Of a stretch of DNA of 64,000 nt, positions 6,181 to 17,098 are shown piece after piece (within the stretch, counting starts at the first letter, position 1; each line of letters begins with the position of its first letter). This DNA is from Hyphomicrobium zavarzinii ATCC 27496. GTDB lineage: Bacteria; Pseudomonadota; Alphaproteobacteria; Rhizobiales; Hyphomicrobiaceae. The notes under the pieces were generated by a model, which did not search any database, had not been told where the DNA came from, and was given only the letters and a program-made list of their open reading frames with translations. Where the stretch lies: assembly GCF_000383415.1 (NCBI RefSeq), contig NZ_KB911260.1:159255-223254 (forward strand), written 5' to 3'. The position numbers were made by a program, and so were the translations under genes.

Positions 6181-6237
6181 CTCGTCAAGGCGAGCGAGGG
6201 GACGTTTGCACGCAGTGATTGCGGAAACAATGCAGAA

Positions 6238-8625
6238 CTAGATCGTATTCCCCTCTATCCCCAACTCATCCGCTTTTTCCCAGACCAGTCCTGCCTCCCG
6301 GCTGTAGAAGCTCTCGGTCTTGAGCACCACGAATTGCGTGTCGAAGCCCTCGACGAATGCGGCATGGCCGTTTTCAATTAGCGCGTTGCGATGTTTCGGC
6401 GGTACTTGCACGAGATAACCCTGTAGCTCTCGCGCCGCTTTGCCTGCCGGCATCCCTCCCCGTAACGCGCTGAGAACTTCCTTCGGCTTGTCATCGATAG
6501 CAATGATCACCGGCTCCATGCCGTCCTTGATGAGACGAAACGCTTCGCCGACGGTACGATAGGAGAAGTTCGTGGTTCCGCCATCCAAGGCGAAAGACTC
6601 CTGCACTGACCCTTTAACGTTCTCCCCATTCAAGTTCTTCACCGGAATACGGTCGAGCCCATCGCCCTTATGCCAATAGACTTCCTTGAAATAGAGCTCG
6701 ATCGCGGCCTGCGAAAACAGGTCCGAATGCCTTGGCGCGACGCGTGTCATCGCGGCGGCGAAGTCTTTGATCTCCTTTGGCGGCTCGGCCTCGGTCGGAC
6801 GAAACACGATGACGAAGCTATCCTCCTTGGGCCTCTCCCATTCACGATTGCAGCGGCCGGCCGCTTGAATGATTTGATCCAACCCTGCTTCTGCGCGCCA
6901 GACGCGGGGAAAGGAGATGTCTACGCCGGCTTCAATCAGACTCGTGGCGACGACGCGGCACGGCTCCTTTGCATCAAGCTTGCTCCGCACTGTGGCCAGA
7001 ATTTTCTTTCGATCTGCAGCCGTCTGTCGTGTGGTGAGGTGCACGAGACTTTCCAAGCCCTTCATCTTCGCCGCGCGATACAAAGCAAGTGCATGCTGGC
7101 GGCTGTTGACGATGACGAGCCCCCTCTCGACCTGACTGAGCTCGGAGATGAGCGCGTCGTCCGATAGCTCGCCTGCAACACGAAGCGTGACCCGGCGGAA
7201 GGCATCGTGTAGCTTGGCTGGGTCAGGCGCGAGTTCCTGCGTTGTCTCAAAACCGCCCGCGAACGAGGGCGCCAGCAAAGCCGGCTGCGTCGCCGTACAG
7301 AGCACGATCGTGCAGCCATAGTTGCGCGCCAGCTCGTCCAGCGCCGCCACGCAAGGGCGCAAGACGTGCAAGGGGATTGTCTGCGCCTCGTCGAGGATGA
7401 TCACAGCGTTGGCGAGGTTGTGCAGCTTACGGCAGCGGGAAGGTCGATGTGCGAACAGACTCTCGAACAGTTGCACGTTTGTGGTGACGATGAGCGGTGC
7501 ATCCCAATTCTCCATGGCCCGGCGCAGCTTGGCCTCGGGCATCTGATCCTCACACCTATCGTCTGCCTCAGATCGAGCGTTCGTCTCTAGTTGAGAGTGA
7601 TGTTCGAGAACGATGTTTTCGCCAAGCACGTCGCCAAAGATCTTTGCCGTCTGGTCGATGATCGAGGTGAACGGGATAGAGTAAATAATGCGATCCATGC
7701 TCCAGCGCTTCGCATGTTCGAGCGCGAATGCCAGCGACGCTAGGGTCTTCCCACCTCCAGTTGGCACCTCGAGCGTGAAGACGCCTTTGGGCATCGCTGC
7801 CTTGCTGCGTACCTGAGCGAGAATATCGCTGCGCAGGATATTCAGCGGTGTACCGCGCTCCGCCTGTGGAATGTCTGCTAGCTTCCTTTCCATGTGGGCG
7901 TCGAACGCCAAGACTAACCCGTCAACGTTATTCTTGAGAGAGGGCCACTCCCTGTCGACAGGTCCTCCACTCACTTGGGCGTAGTGGTTCTCGGTATCGA
8001 GGTAATCCGCATCCACAAGGCATGAAAAAATCATCCGACCAAGAAAGGCGAGCTGAAACGCCGCTTGCTCTCTGCTCTTTCGCTGAAGGATGAAACGCGC
8101 GGGGAAAAGGTCTCGGCTCTCTGGTTCGATCTCCCTGGCCCAAACAGGATCAAGATCGGGAAGCTTCTTGTCCTTGAGGCGGGAATCCAGAGAGGCTGAG
8201 ACCCCTTGGCGATCGGGTAGGCCCGCGTGATGACCAGCAATCGCGTAAGCCACAAGCTCTGCAATCAGCTTATCCATCGTCCCCGGAGCTGCAAGCTTCA
8301 TAGCCTCGCGCGCACCCGCGGTGGAGTGATCGACGCTCTGACCCCGCCCGGCGATGTAGGTTTGGAATGCCGAGGAGTATTTTCCCAGATCATGCAGCCA
8401 GCCCGATAGTTCGGCGGCTTTGCGCGCACCGAACTTGCTGCCCCGATCGCCGGCCAGCTCGGCGACTGCGCGAAGGTGATCAACGAGGGATTGCCAATCG
8501 GCACGATCCTCGCGTTCCGTCGAGTGCGCGTAGTGCATCTGTCTCACCCCAAGTGGAGGCGTCTTGCCCCCAACTTCGCCGACTGCCAGTCTAGCTGCAC
8601 GAAACGTTTGAGTGGGAAGAGACAC
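6238..8625 (-). CDS. cas3: CRISPR-associated helicase-nuclease Cas3 (type I-C)
   Basis: Cas3 is recruited by Cascade to unwind and degrade target DNA. The 795-aa protein has an N-terminal HD nuclease domain (WLHDLGKYS with His78-Asp79, H100, and GHH at 131-133) and a superfamily 2 helicase with Walker A PTGGGKT (about 288-294), SIPFTSIIDQ, DEAQ (412-415), TATQPALL and a motif VI QAAGRCNRE. The GTG start at 8623-8625 follows AGGGA with 6-nt spacing; an internal ATG at codon 30 is the alternative. It heads the operon, 57 bp before cas5c. Confidence 0.95.
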   Translation of the reverse strand: MSLPTQTFRAARLAVGEVGGKTPPLGVRQMHYAHSTEREDRADWQSLVDHLRAVAELAGDRGSKFGARKAAELSGWLHDLGKYSSAFQTYIAGRGQSVDHSTAGAREAMKLAAPGTMDKLIAELVAYAIAGHHAGLPDRQGVSASLDSRLKDKKLPDLDPVWAREIEPESRDLFPARFILQRKSREQAAFQLAFLGRMIFSCLVDADYLDTENHYAQVSGGPVDREWPSLKNNVDGLVLAFDAHMERKLADIPQAERGTPLNILRSDILAQVRSKAAMPKGVFTLEVPTGGGKTLASLAFALEHAKRWSMDRIIYSIPFTSIIDQTAKIFGDVLGENIVLEHHSQLETNARSEADDRCEDQMPEAKLRRAMENWDAPLIVTTNVQLFESLFAHRPSRCRKLHNLANAVIILDEAQTIPLHVLRPCVAALDELARNYGCTIVLCTATQPALLAPSFAGGFETTQELAPDPAKLHDAFRRVTLRVAGELSDDALISELSQVERGLVIVNSRQHALALYRAAKMKGLESLVHLTTRQTAADRKKILATVRSKLDAKEPCRVVATSLIEAGVDISFPRVWRAEAGLDQIIQAAGRCNREWERPKEDSFVIVFRPTEAEPPKEIKDFAAAMTRVAPRHSDLFSQAAIELYFKEVYWHKGDGLDRIPVKNLNGENVKGSVQESFALDGGTTNFSYRTVGEAFRLIKDGMEPVIIAIDDKPKEVLSALRGGMPAGKAARELQGYLVQVPPKHRNALIENGHAAFVEGFDTQFVVLKTESFYSREAGLVWEKADELGIEGNTI

Positions 8626-8758
8626 GTCGTTTCCCTGGGGAAAAGCGGACGCGCAAGCATCTCGTCAATATGTGCGTTGTCCACGAATGTCTGACGTCCG
8701 CAATCTCGGCATGACGGACATTAGTGGTGGCGGTATCGGGCGCTCCAGGCCCCCCCCC
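8626..8758 (-). promoter_or_regulatory. upstream region of the cas operon
   Basis: This 133-bp gap separates cas3 from yjdM, both on the minus strand, so the cas promoter should lie here. The interval contains a TTGACG hexamer on the minus strand (near 8665-8670) but no convincing -10 at the right distance. I found no copy of the 4987-4954 guide's target here. The run of C residues at 8751-8758 lies against the yjdM stop. Confidence 0.35.
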
Positions 8759-9103
8759 TCACGCCTTCTTTACGAACTCGGACTTGAGGCTCATGGCGCC
8801 GATGCCGTCGATTTTGCAGTCGATGTCGTGATCGCCGCCGACGAGGCGGATGTTCTTCACCTTCGTGCCCATCTTGATGACTTTGGACGAGCCTTTCAGC
8901 TTGAGGTCCTTGATCACGGTGACGGTGTCGCCGTCCTGCAGGACGTTCCCCGCGGAGTCGCGGATCATGGTTTCGTCCGCTGCTTCGGACGCTTGCGGGG
9001 CGTCAGCGCTCCATTCGTGCGCGCACTCCGGGCAGATGAGGACGCTTCCGTCCTCATAGGTGAAGGTGGAGTTGCACTTGGGGCAGGGAGGGAGCGTGCT
9101 CAT
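8759..9103 (-). CDS. yjdM: YjdM/PhnA-family zinc-ribbon protein
   Basis: A 114-aa cytosolic protein of the PhnA/YjdM family, historically linked to phosphonate use but of unproven function. The N-terminus carries a zinc ribbon with two CxxC pairs ([15 protein letters not shown] and [10 protein letters not shown]). The C-terminal PhnA domain shows the diagnostic [39 protein letters not shown] and [10 protein letters not shown]-like segment. The length matches the family. It stands alone between the cas operon and uvrA, with no phosphonate genes nearby. Confidence 0.93.
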   Translation of the reverse strand: MSTLPPCPKCNSTFTYEDGSVLICPECAHEWSADAPQASEAADETMIRDSAGNVLQDGDTVTVIKDLKLKGSSKVIKMGTKVKNIRLVGGDHDIDCKIDGIGAMSLKSEFVKKA

Positions 9104-9237
9104 GTCTGTGTTCCGGTTCGTGGTCCGTGATGCGGGGTGTTGTGGGCAGTTGAGGTCGCGACGATGAGGTGAGCCTGGGAATCGCGAGCATCCGGCGCTA
9201 ACCTCATGCGCGGTTATAGAGCATGGAGACAGCCGTC

Positions 9238-9318
9238 ATGTCGAAAGGCCAAAGAGCACAGAAGGAAAAGCGCAAGCCGAAGAAGGAGAAGCCGAAGGCC
9301 TCTCCAGGCGGCAAGTGA
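9238..9318 (+). CDS. tiny Lys-rich protein (26 aa)
   Basis: ATG 9238 to TGA 9316 encodes a 26-residue, very basic peptide, MSKGQRAQKEKRKPKKEKPK followed by ASPGGK. It resembles short lysine-rich hypothetical proteins common in Alphaproteobacteria that begin with M-(S/A)-K-G-Q. GGAG at 9225-9228 is 9 nt upstream of the start. It converges on uvrA with 41 bp between the stops. The function is unknown; the composition suggests nucleic-acid or ribosome contact, which is inference only. Confidence 0.5.
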   Translation: MSKGQRAQKEKRKPKKEKPKASPGGK

Positions 9319-9359
9319 GCTGGTTGGAATGACCGGGCAGGCGGCCGGCGCGCGGGTCG

Positions 9360-12329
<2,970 letters not shown>

Positions 12330-12602
12330 GGCGCCCTACGTAGCGCGCCGGCTGGGCGGCGGCAATGCAACCCAACGGCGCGGCGGCAAATATTGGCGTG
12401 AATGCCGGGATATAGGATGCCTCGGTCGATCTTCACATCCCGGTTTGGCACGGGATGCCCGGCGGCACCCGCAGAGGGTGTGCTGGAGGAGTGGTCTCTA
12501 AGCTTAGGCGGGACAAGCAGAAATTCAGATTTTCTGGCTCGCCCTGTTGCTCTATGTCTGCTGCAATCGCTCTTGTCTGCTCAAGGCTGTAGCTCGCCAC
12601 GG
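12330..12602. other. intergenic region between uvrA and the MEKHLA gene
   Basis: This holds the divergent promoters of uvrA and the following gene. I see a 7-bp hairpin, CATCCCG (12436-12442) with CGGGATG (12451-12457), but no GTTC-N7-GTTC LexA box upstream of uvrA, where alphaproteobacteria often have one. Nothing else was recognised. Confidence 0.4.
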
Positions 12603-13073
12603 ATGGCTGTCTCCACGATGCAAATGCCCGATCTCGACGACGCGCAGCGTGCCCACGTCGCCTGCATCGCCGACAGCTACGCCCGGCTGACGGGGCAGCC
12701 GCTGGTCGCGGGCGGAAGCGGCTTGGCGGCCGCGCTGTGGTCGGCCCCGCTTGCGATCGTCGCGCATGGCACCGAGGCCGATCCGATCTTCTTCTTCGGC
12801 AACCGAACCGCGCTCTCGCTGTTCGAAATGAACTTCGACGCTTTCACGCGGTTGCCGTCGCGGCTCTCGGCCGAGCCGCTTCATCGCGACGAGCGCGCGC
12901 GTCTGCTCGAGCGGGTCACGCGCGACGGCATCATTACGGATTATGCGGGCGTGCGGGTGTCCGCGACAGGCAAGCGTTTCCGCATCGCCAACGCCGCGGT
13001 GTGGAACCTGACGGATGCCCAGGGAGCGGCGGCTGGCCAAGCCGCTGCGTTCAGCGAATGGCATCCGCTCTGA
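12603..13073 (+). CDS. MEKHLA domain-containing protein
   Basis: A 156-aa soluble protein with a PAS-like MEKHLA domain over most of its length. Family features are the segment APLAIVAHGTEADPIFFFGN, RTALSLFEMNFDAFTRLPSR, SAEPLHRDERARLLERVTRD, and the C-terminal GKRFRIANAAVWNLTD. Such domains are thought to bind small ligands or act in signalling; the role in bacteria is unproven. ATG 12603 was chosen, with in-frame ATGs at 12618 and 12624 as alternatives, because the domain begins soon after. It converges on the AraC regulator. Confidence 0.8.
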   Translation: MAVSTMQMPDLDDAQRAHVACIADSYARLTGQPLVAGGSGLAAALWSAPLAIVAHGTEADPIFFFGNRTALSLFEMNFDAFTRLPSRLSAEPLHRDERARLLERVTRDGIITDYAGVRVSATGKRFRIANAAVWNLTDAQGAAAGQAAAFSEWHPL

Positions 13074-13131
13074 GCCTGCCCGGAAGCCGGATAGACCCCG
13101 TCGCGACGCGGGGCATGTGTCCGGAACACGC

Positions 13132-14103
13132 TCAGCGGCGCCAGCGAACCTCGCCAGGGGTCATCCCGTATTCCTGTCGGAACGCGCGATTCAATGCGGA
13201 GGCCTCGGGAAACCCGCATTCGAGCGCGATCGATAGGATCGATCGGCCGGCGTTGTGCGGGCTCTCCAGCATCGCGCGGGCACGTGCGACGCGGGCCTGG
13301 CGCACGAAGTCCGAAAAGCTCGTGCCTTTGCGGGCGAGTAGCCGTTGCAGATGGCGAGGGGTGACGTTCTGGCGGGCGGCGATCCATTCGAGGCTTAGGT
13401 TGGTGTCTCCCAGGTTGGCGAAGACGTCGGCTTCGAGGGCTTTCAAACGAATGGAAGCGAGTGAGGTTTGTGCCGCTTCCTGCTGAAATTCCGCCGAGGC
13501 CCCGACCGCCAATGCCAGCATGTCCTGCAGGTGGCGCGCGGCGATGGCCTGGACCGCAGTGCCCGCCAGCGGATCGGCCTCAAGCAAGCCCCCGTAGCGG
13601 GCGAGCAACGAAAGCATGGGGACGTTCTTGCGGATCGCCAGGATCGGCGCGGAGCCGATCTGCGATGTCAGGCGCGCGATGTCACGATGGGCTACGCTCA
13701 ATGCCCAGCATGAGCTGCGCTCGTGAAGTACGAGCCGCATCTCCCTTGCCTTTGACAGAAGCACCGCATCGCCGGGCTGGAGAATGATGTCGTCTCTGCC
13801 CGGCGCGACGACCGTCATGCGTGATTGTGGCATCACCAGCATGAGGTCGTCGCAGCCGTCCTTGACGAGCGACGCCGTGCGCGCGGTTGCCACCGCTGAC
13901 GAAATCGCGGTTCCCCAGCTGGCTCCGGGAACGATCCGCAGGCCGGCCGTGTATTCGAACGGCGCGTCGGGCGCCAGGGCCTCGACCTCGGTCTTCATCA
14001 TGTCGGAAAGGTAGTCTCGCAGCGCGGAGAGGCGCTTGTGGTCCGGGACGCTGACAGCGGAGAAGCCGAGCGACGGTGCTGGTTGCGAGGTGTCTGGTTC
14101 CAT
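13132..14103 (-). CDS. AraC-family transcriptional regulator
   Basis: A 323-aa regulator with an N-terminal AraC-binding-like effector domain (from about GFSAVSVPDHKRLSALRDYL to residue 190) and a C-terminal double helix-turn-helix (LSLEWIAARQNVTPRHLQRL, then ILSIALECGFPEASALNRAF and the terminal EYGMTPGEVR). The ATG at 14101-14103 was preferred to a TTG 57 bp upstream. It is divergent from the autotransporter gene with about 240 bp between them, so it may control that gene; this is inference from position. The effector is unknown. Confidence 0.87.
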   Translation of the reverse strand: MEPDTSQPAPSLGFSAVSVPDHKRLSALRDYLSDMMKTEVEALAPDAPFEYTAGLRIVPGASWGTAISSAVATARTASLVKDGCDDLMLVMPQSRMTVVAPGRDDIILQPGDAVLLSKAREMRLVLHERSSCWALSVAHRDIARLTSQIGSAPILAIRKNVPMLSLLARYGGLLEADPLAGTAVQAIAARHLQDMLALAVGASAEFQQEAAQTSLASIRLKALEADVFANLGDTNLSLEWIAARQNVTPRHLQRLLARKGTSFSDFVRQARVARARAMLESPHNAGRSILSIALECGFPEASALNRAFRQEYGMTPGEVRWRR

Positions 14104-14346
14104 TGCGCATCTCAGAGCTTCGGTATGCCGACTATGAGCACGGAGGGTTTGCCCGATCAACCCGCACAGCGAATTTCTCTTTGAAACTGCAACGCTTTTA
14201 GCACATCGGCAGGAATTCGCGCGGGAGGTCGCCTGGCGTCAAGCCCGAGGTCGCCGGGCGTCAATACGGATAGGGGGCAATCCTTATCTTGCATCCGGGC
14301 GGGTGCGCGAGTCGGTGGCCGCGCTGGGTTCATAGAAGAGGGCAGG

Positions 14347-17079
14347 ATGAAGTCGAGGTCGTCAGCAAATCGCGTGGCGTTCAAACGTGAAGGCCGCCCG
14401 GCTTGGCCGAAAGGGGCGGGGCTTCGCTCTGTGTCCGTGCTTGTCCTTGCGGTTGCGGGGATGGCACGGCCGTCGGTGGCAGACGAATGGACCGGCGCGT
14501 TTTCTGATGTGTGGCACAGCGCCGCCAACTGGGACACGAATACCGTTCCGACGGGCTCGAGCTCGGTCTTCATCAACACCGAGGGGGCGGGCTGGCCCGT
14601 CATCAACGGTGCCAACGCGTATGCGGAAGTGGTTCGTATCGGTGTTTCTGCCGCGGGTGGAAGTCTCTCCATTTACAACGCCGGAACGCTCACGAGCTTG
14701 TCTGCGGATATTGGGCTCAACGATACCGGCTCGGCCACTGTGAGCGGGGCCGGGTCGCTGTGGGCGGTTGCGACCTACATGGAACTGGGGTTTGTGGGAA
14801 GCGGAACGCTGACGATCCAAAGCGGCGGCGCCGTGACGAGCCAGGACGGTTATCTCAGCAATCGGGCTGCCGGCAGCGGCACGGTCGATGTCACCACCGG
14901 CGGCTCGTGGACGAATTCGCGGGAGTTGTTCGTCGGATATCAAGGTGCGGGCGCCTTGAATGTGAACACCGGCGGTACAGTTTCTTCGGTGATTACGACG
15001 CTCGGCTTCTATGGTGCGTCCACCGGTACGGTGATCGTGGACGGGTCCGGTTCAGCGCTCAGCAGCTCCGGCAACCTGTTCGTCGGGCGAGAAGGCACGG
15101 GCACTCTCACCGTGACCAACGGCGGCGTTGTCAGCAATTCCACAGGCCTAGTCGGCAGGTACGCTGGATCCCGAGGCTCGGTCAGCGTGGATGGCGCGGA
15201 CTCGAGATGGGACAACGCAAACAACCTGGCTGTCGGTGTGGAGGGCCAGGGTACCCTGTCCGTTACCAATGGAGCCGCGGTGACCAACTATCGCGGCTTC
15301 ATTGCAGAAGGTGAAAACTCGTCGGGTTCGGTGACGGTATCCGGCTCCGGTTCGACGTGGACCAACTCCGGCGATCTGTGGGTTGGTGGGGCCGGCGACG
15401 GCGCCCTCACGATCCAAGACGGTGCACAGGCCGTCAGCAATGGCGGTATCATCGGTCGCTATGGAACAGGGTCGGGTACGGCGCTGGTGACGGGCGCCAA
15501 TTCCGTTTGGGATCTCGGTAGCGAACTTCTCCTTGTCGGACTGGGCGGGGAGGGACAGCTTACTGTTTCGAACGGCGGCCTTGTCGACGGGCGGATCAGC
15601 ATCGGAAGCTATGGCGTTCTAAATGGTAACGGAACGGTTGGACGCACGTTCGTGTCCGCGGGCGGTGTGGTGGCGCCGGGGCTTTCGATCGGAACGCTCA
15701 ACATATCGGGTGATATCGACTTCGCCGCTGGTTCGATCTACGAGGTGGAGGTAGATGCCGCAGGCCAGTCAGATCGCATCGACGCGACGGGAATTGCAAC
15801 TCTCGACGGCGGCCACGTGCGGGTGCTCGCGCAAGCAGGCCTCTACGCCGCTTCGACGTCCTACACGATCGTCACCGCCGCAGGAGGGCTTGCGGGATCC
15901 TTCGACAGCGTCAGCTCCAATTTTGCCTTTCTCAATCCGTCGCTGAGCTATGATGCCAACGCCGCCTACCTCACGCTGACGCGCAACGCGTTCAGTTTCG
16001 GATCGGTCGGCGCAACACCGAACCAGATTGCGACGGGAGCCGGTGTCGACAGCACCGGTTTCGGAAACCCGATCTATGATCAAGTTCTCTATCTGACGGC
16101 GCCCGAGGCGCAGCGCGCGTTCGACCAGTTGTCCGGTGAGGTCTACGCGTCGGTTCAGAGTGCGTTCGTGGAAGATAGCCGTTTCGTGCGTGCGGCAGCT
16201 CTCGATCGCCTGCGTCGGCTGCTCGATGATGGCGCCCCGGCCGGAGGCGGTAATGCGCTGGCTTCATGGGGGCATGGCTTCGGATCCTGGGCGCACACCG
16301 ATAGCGATGGAAACGCGGCGAAGCTGGATCGCGTGACGGGGGGCGTCATCGCCGGCGTGGATGCGCGCGCGTTCGACGCGTGGCGCGTCGGGGCGATGGC
16401 CGGTTACAGCCGCACCGATTTCGATGTTGACAACCGGGCTTCCTCCGGTGAAAGCGAAAACTATTCGCTCGGCTTTTACGGCGGCCGCCAGTGGGCTGCG
16501 CTGGCGTGGCGGTCTGGCGCCGCGTACACATGGCATGATGCCGACGTTTCGCGCGCCGTGGTGCTGCCAAGCTTCTCCGATCAAACGACCGGGCGTTTCG
16601 ATGCCGAAACGCTGCAGATTTTTTCGGAACTCACCTACGGGTTCAGGGCCGGAGGTGTGCGTTACGAACCGTTCGGAAATTTTGCTTACGTCCGTGTCGA
16701 CGCTGATCGCCTGCGCGAGGCAGGCGGAGAGGCGGTACTTGTGATTTCCAGCGGAAGCATGGATACGGGGTTCGCCACGCTCGGCCTGCGGGCGGCTGCG
16801 GATTTCTCCCTTGCGGGTCTGTCGGCGACGGCTAAGGCAACGATCGGCTGGCGGCATGGCTTCGGTGATACTTCGCCGTCGTCGTCGATGCGCTTCGCGG
16901 CCGGCGGGGACACCTTCGTGGTCGGCGGCGTGCCGATCGCGGACAACGCGTTCGTCGTGGAAGCCGGTCTCGATTTCAAGCTGTCGCCCTTCGCTTCGTT
17001 CGGCCTGTCGACGAACGGACAATACGCGTCCGGCTTCGTCGATCAAACGGTGCGCGCCAATCTCGACGTCCAGTTCTAG
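14347..17079 (+). CDS. type V autotransporter with T5SS-type passenger repeats
   Basis: A 910-aa outer-membrane autotransporter. An extended N-terminal signal (about 46 aa, ending near PSVADEW) precedes a passenger built of seven or so imperfect 45-50-residue repeats of the pattern V-x-G-x-G-S-x-W-x-N-S ... L-x-V-G-x-x-G-x-G-x-L-T-V-x-N-G-G, as in T5SS/PEP-CTERM-associated repeats. A C-terminal beta-barrel (about residues 640-910) ends NLDVQF with the usual terminal Phe. GAGGGCAGG lies just before the ATG. The ligand or surface role is unknown. It is flanked by an AraC regulator and a hybrid kinase. Confidence 0.92.
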   Translation: MKSRSSANRVAFKREGRPAWPKGAGLRSVSVLVLAVAGMARPSVADEWTGAFSDVWHSAANWDTNTVPTGSSSVFINTEGAGWPVINGANAYAEVVRIGVSAAGGSLSIYNAGTLTSLSADIGLNDTGSATVSGAGSLWAVATYMELGFVGSGTLTIQSGGAVTSQDGYLSNRAAGSGTVDVTTGGSWTNSRELFVGYQGAGALNVNTGGTVSSVITTLGFYGASTGTVIVDGSGSALSSSGNLFVGREGTGTLTVTNGGVVSNSTGLVGRYAGSRGSVSVDGADSRWDNANNLAVGVEGQGTLSVTNGAAVTNYRGFIAEGENSSGSVTVSGSGSTWTNSGDLWVGGAGDGALTIQDGAQAVSNGGIIGRYGTGSGTALVTGANSVWDLGSELLLVGLGGEGQLTVSNGGLVDGRISIGSYGVLNGNGTVGRTFVSAGGVVAPGLSIGTLNISGDIDFAAGSIYEVEVDAAGQSDRIDATGIATLDGGHVRVLAQAGLYAASTSYTIVTAAGGLAGSFDSVSSNFAFLNPSLSYDANAAYLTLTRNAFSFGSVGATPNQIATGAGVDSTGFGNPIYDQVLYLTAPEAQRAFDQLSGEVYASVQSAFVEDSRFVRAAALDRLRRLLDDGAPAGGGNALASWGHGFGSWAHTDSDGNAAKLDRVTGGVIAGVDARAFDAWRVGAMAGYSRTDFDVDNRASSGESENYSLGFYGGRQWAALAWRSGAAYTWHDADVSRAVVLPSFSDQTTGRFDAETLQIFSELTYGFRAGGVRYEPFGNFAYVRVDADRLREAGGEAVLVISSGSMDTGFATLGLRAAADFSLAGLSATAKATIGWRHGFGDTSPSSSMRFAAGGDTFVVGGVPIADNAFVVEAGLDFKLSPFASFGLSTNGQYASGFVDQTVRANLDVQF

Positions 17080-17098
17080 GCCGGCGGCGGGTGTGGCT

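Noticed and set aside
14700-15600. DNA tandem repeats or a CRISPR-like array in the autotransporter
   Set aside because: The periodicity is at the protein level, with 45-50-aa imperfect units in frame; the DNA copies are too diverged to be an array.
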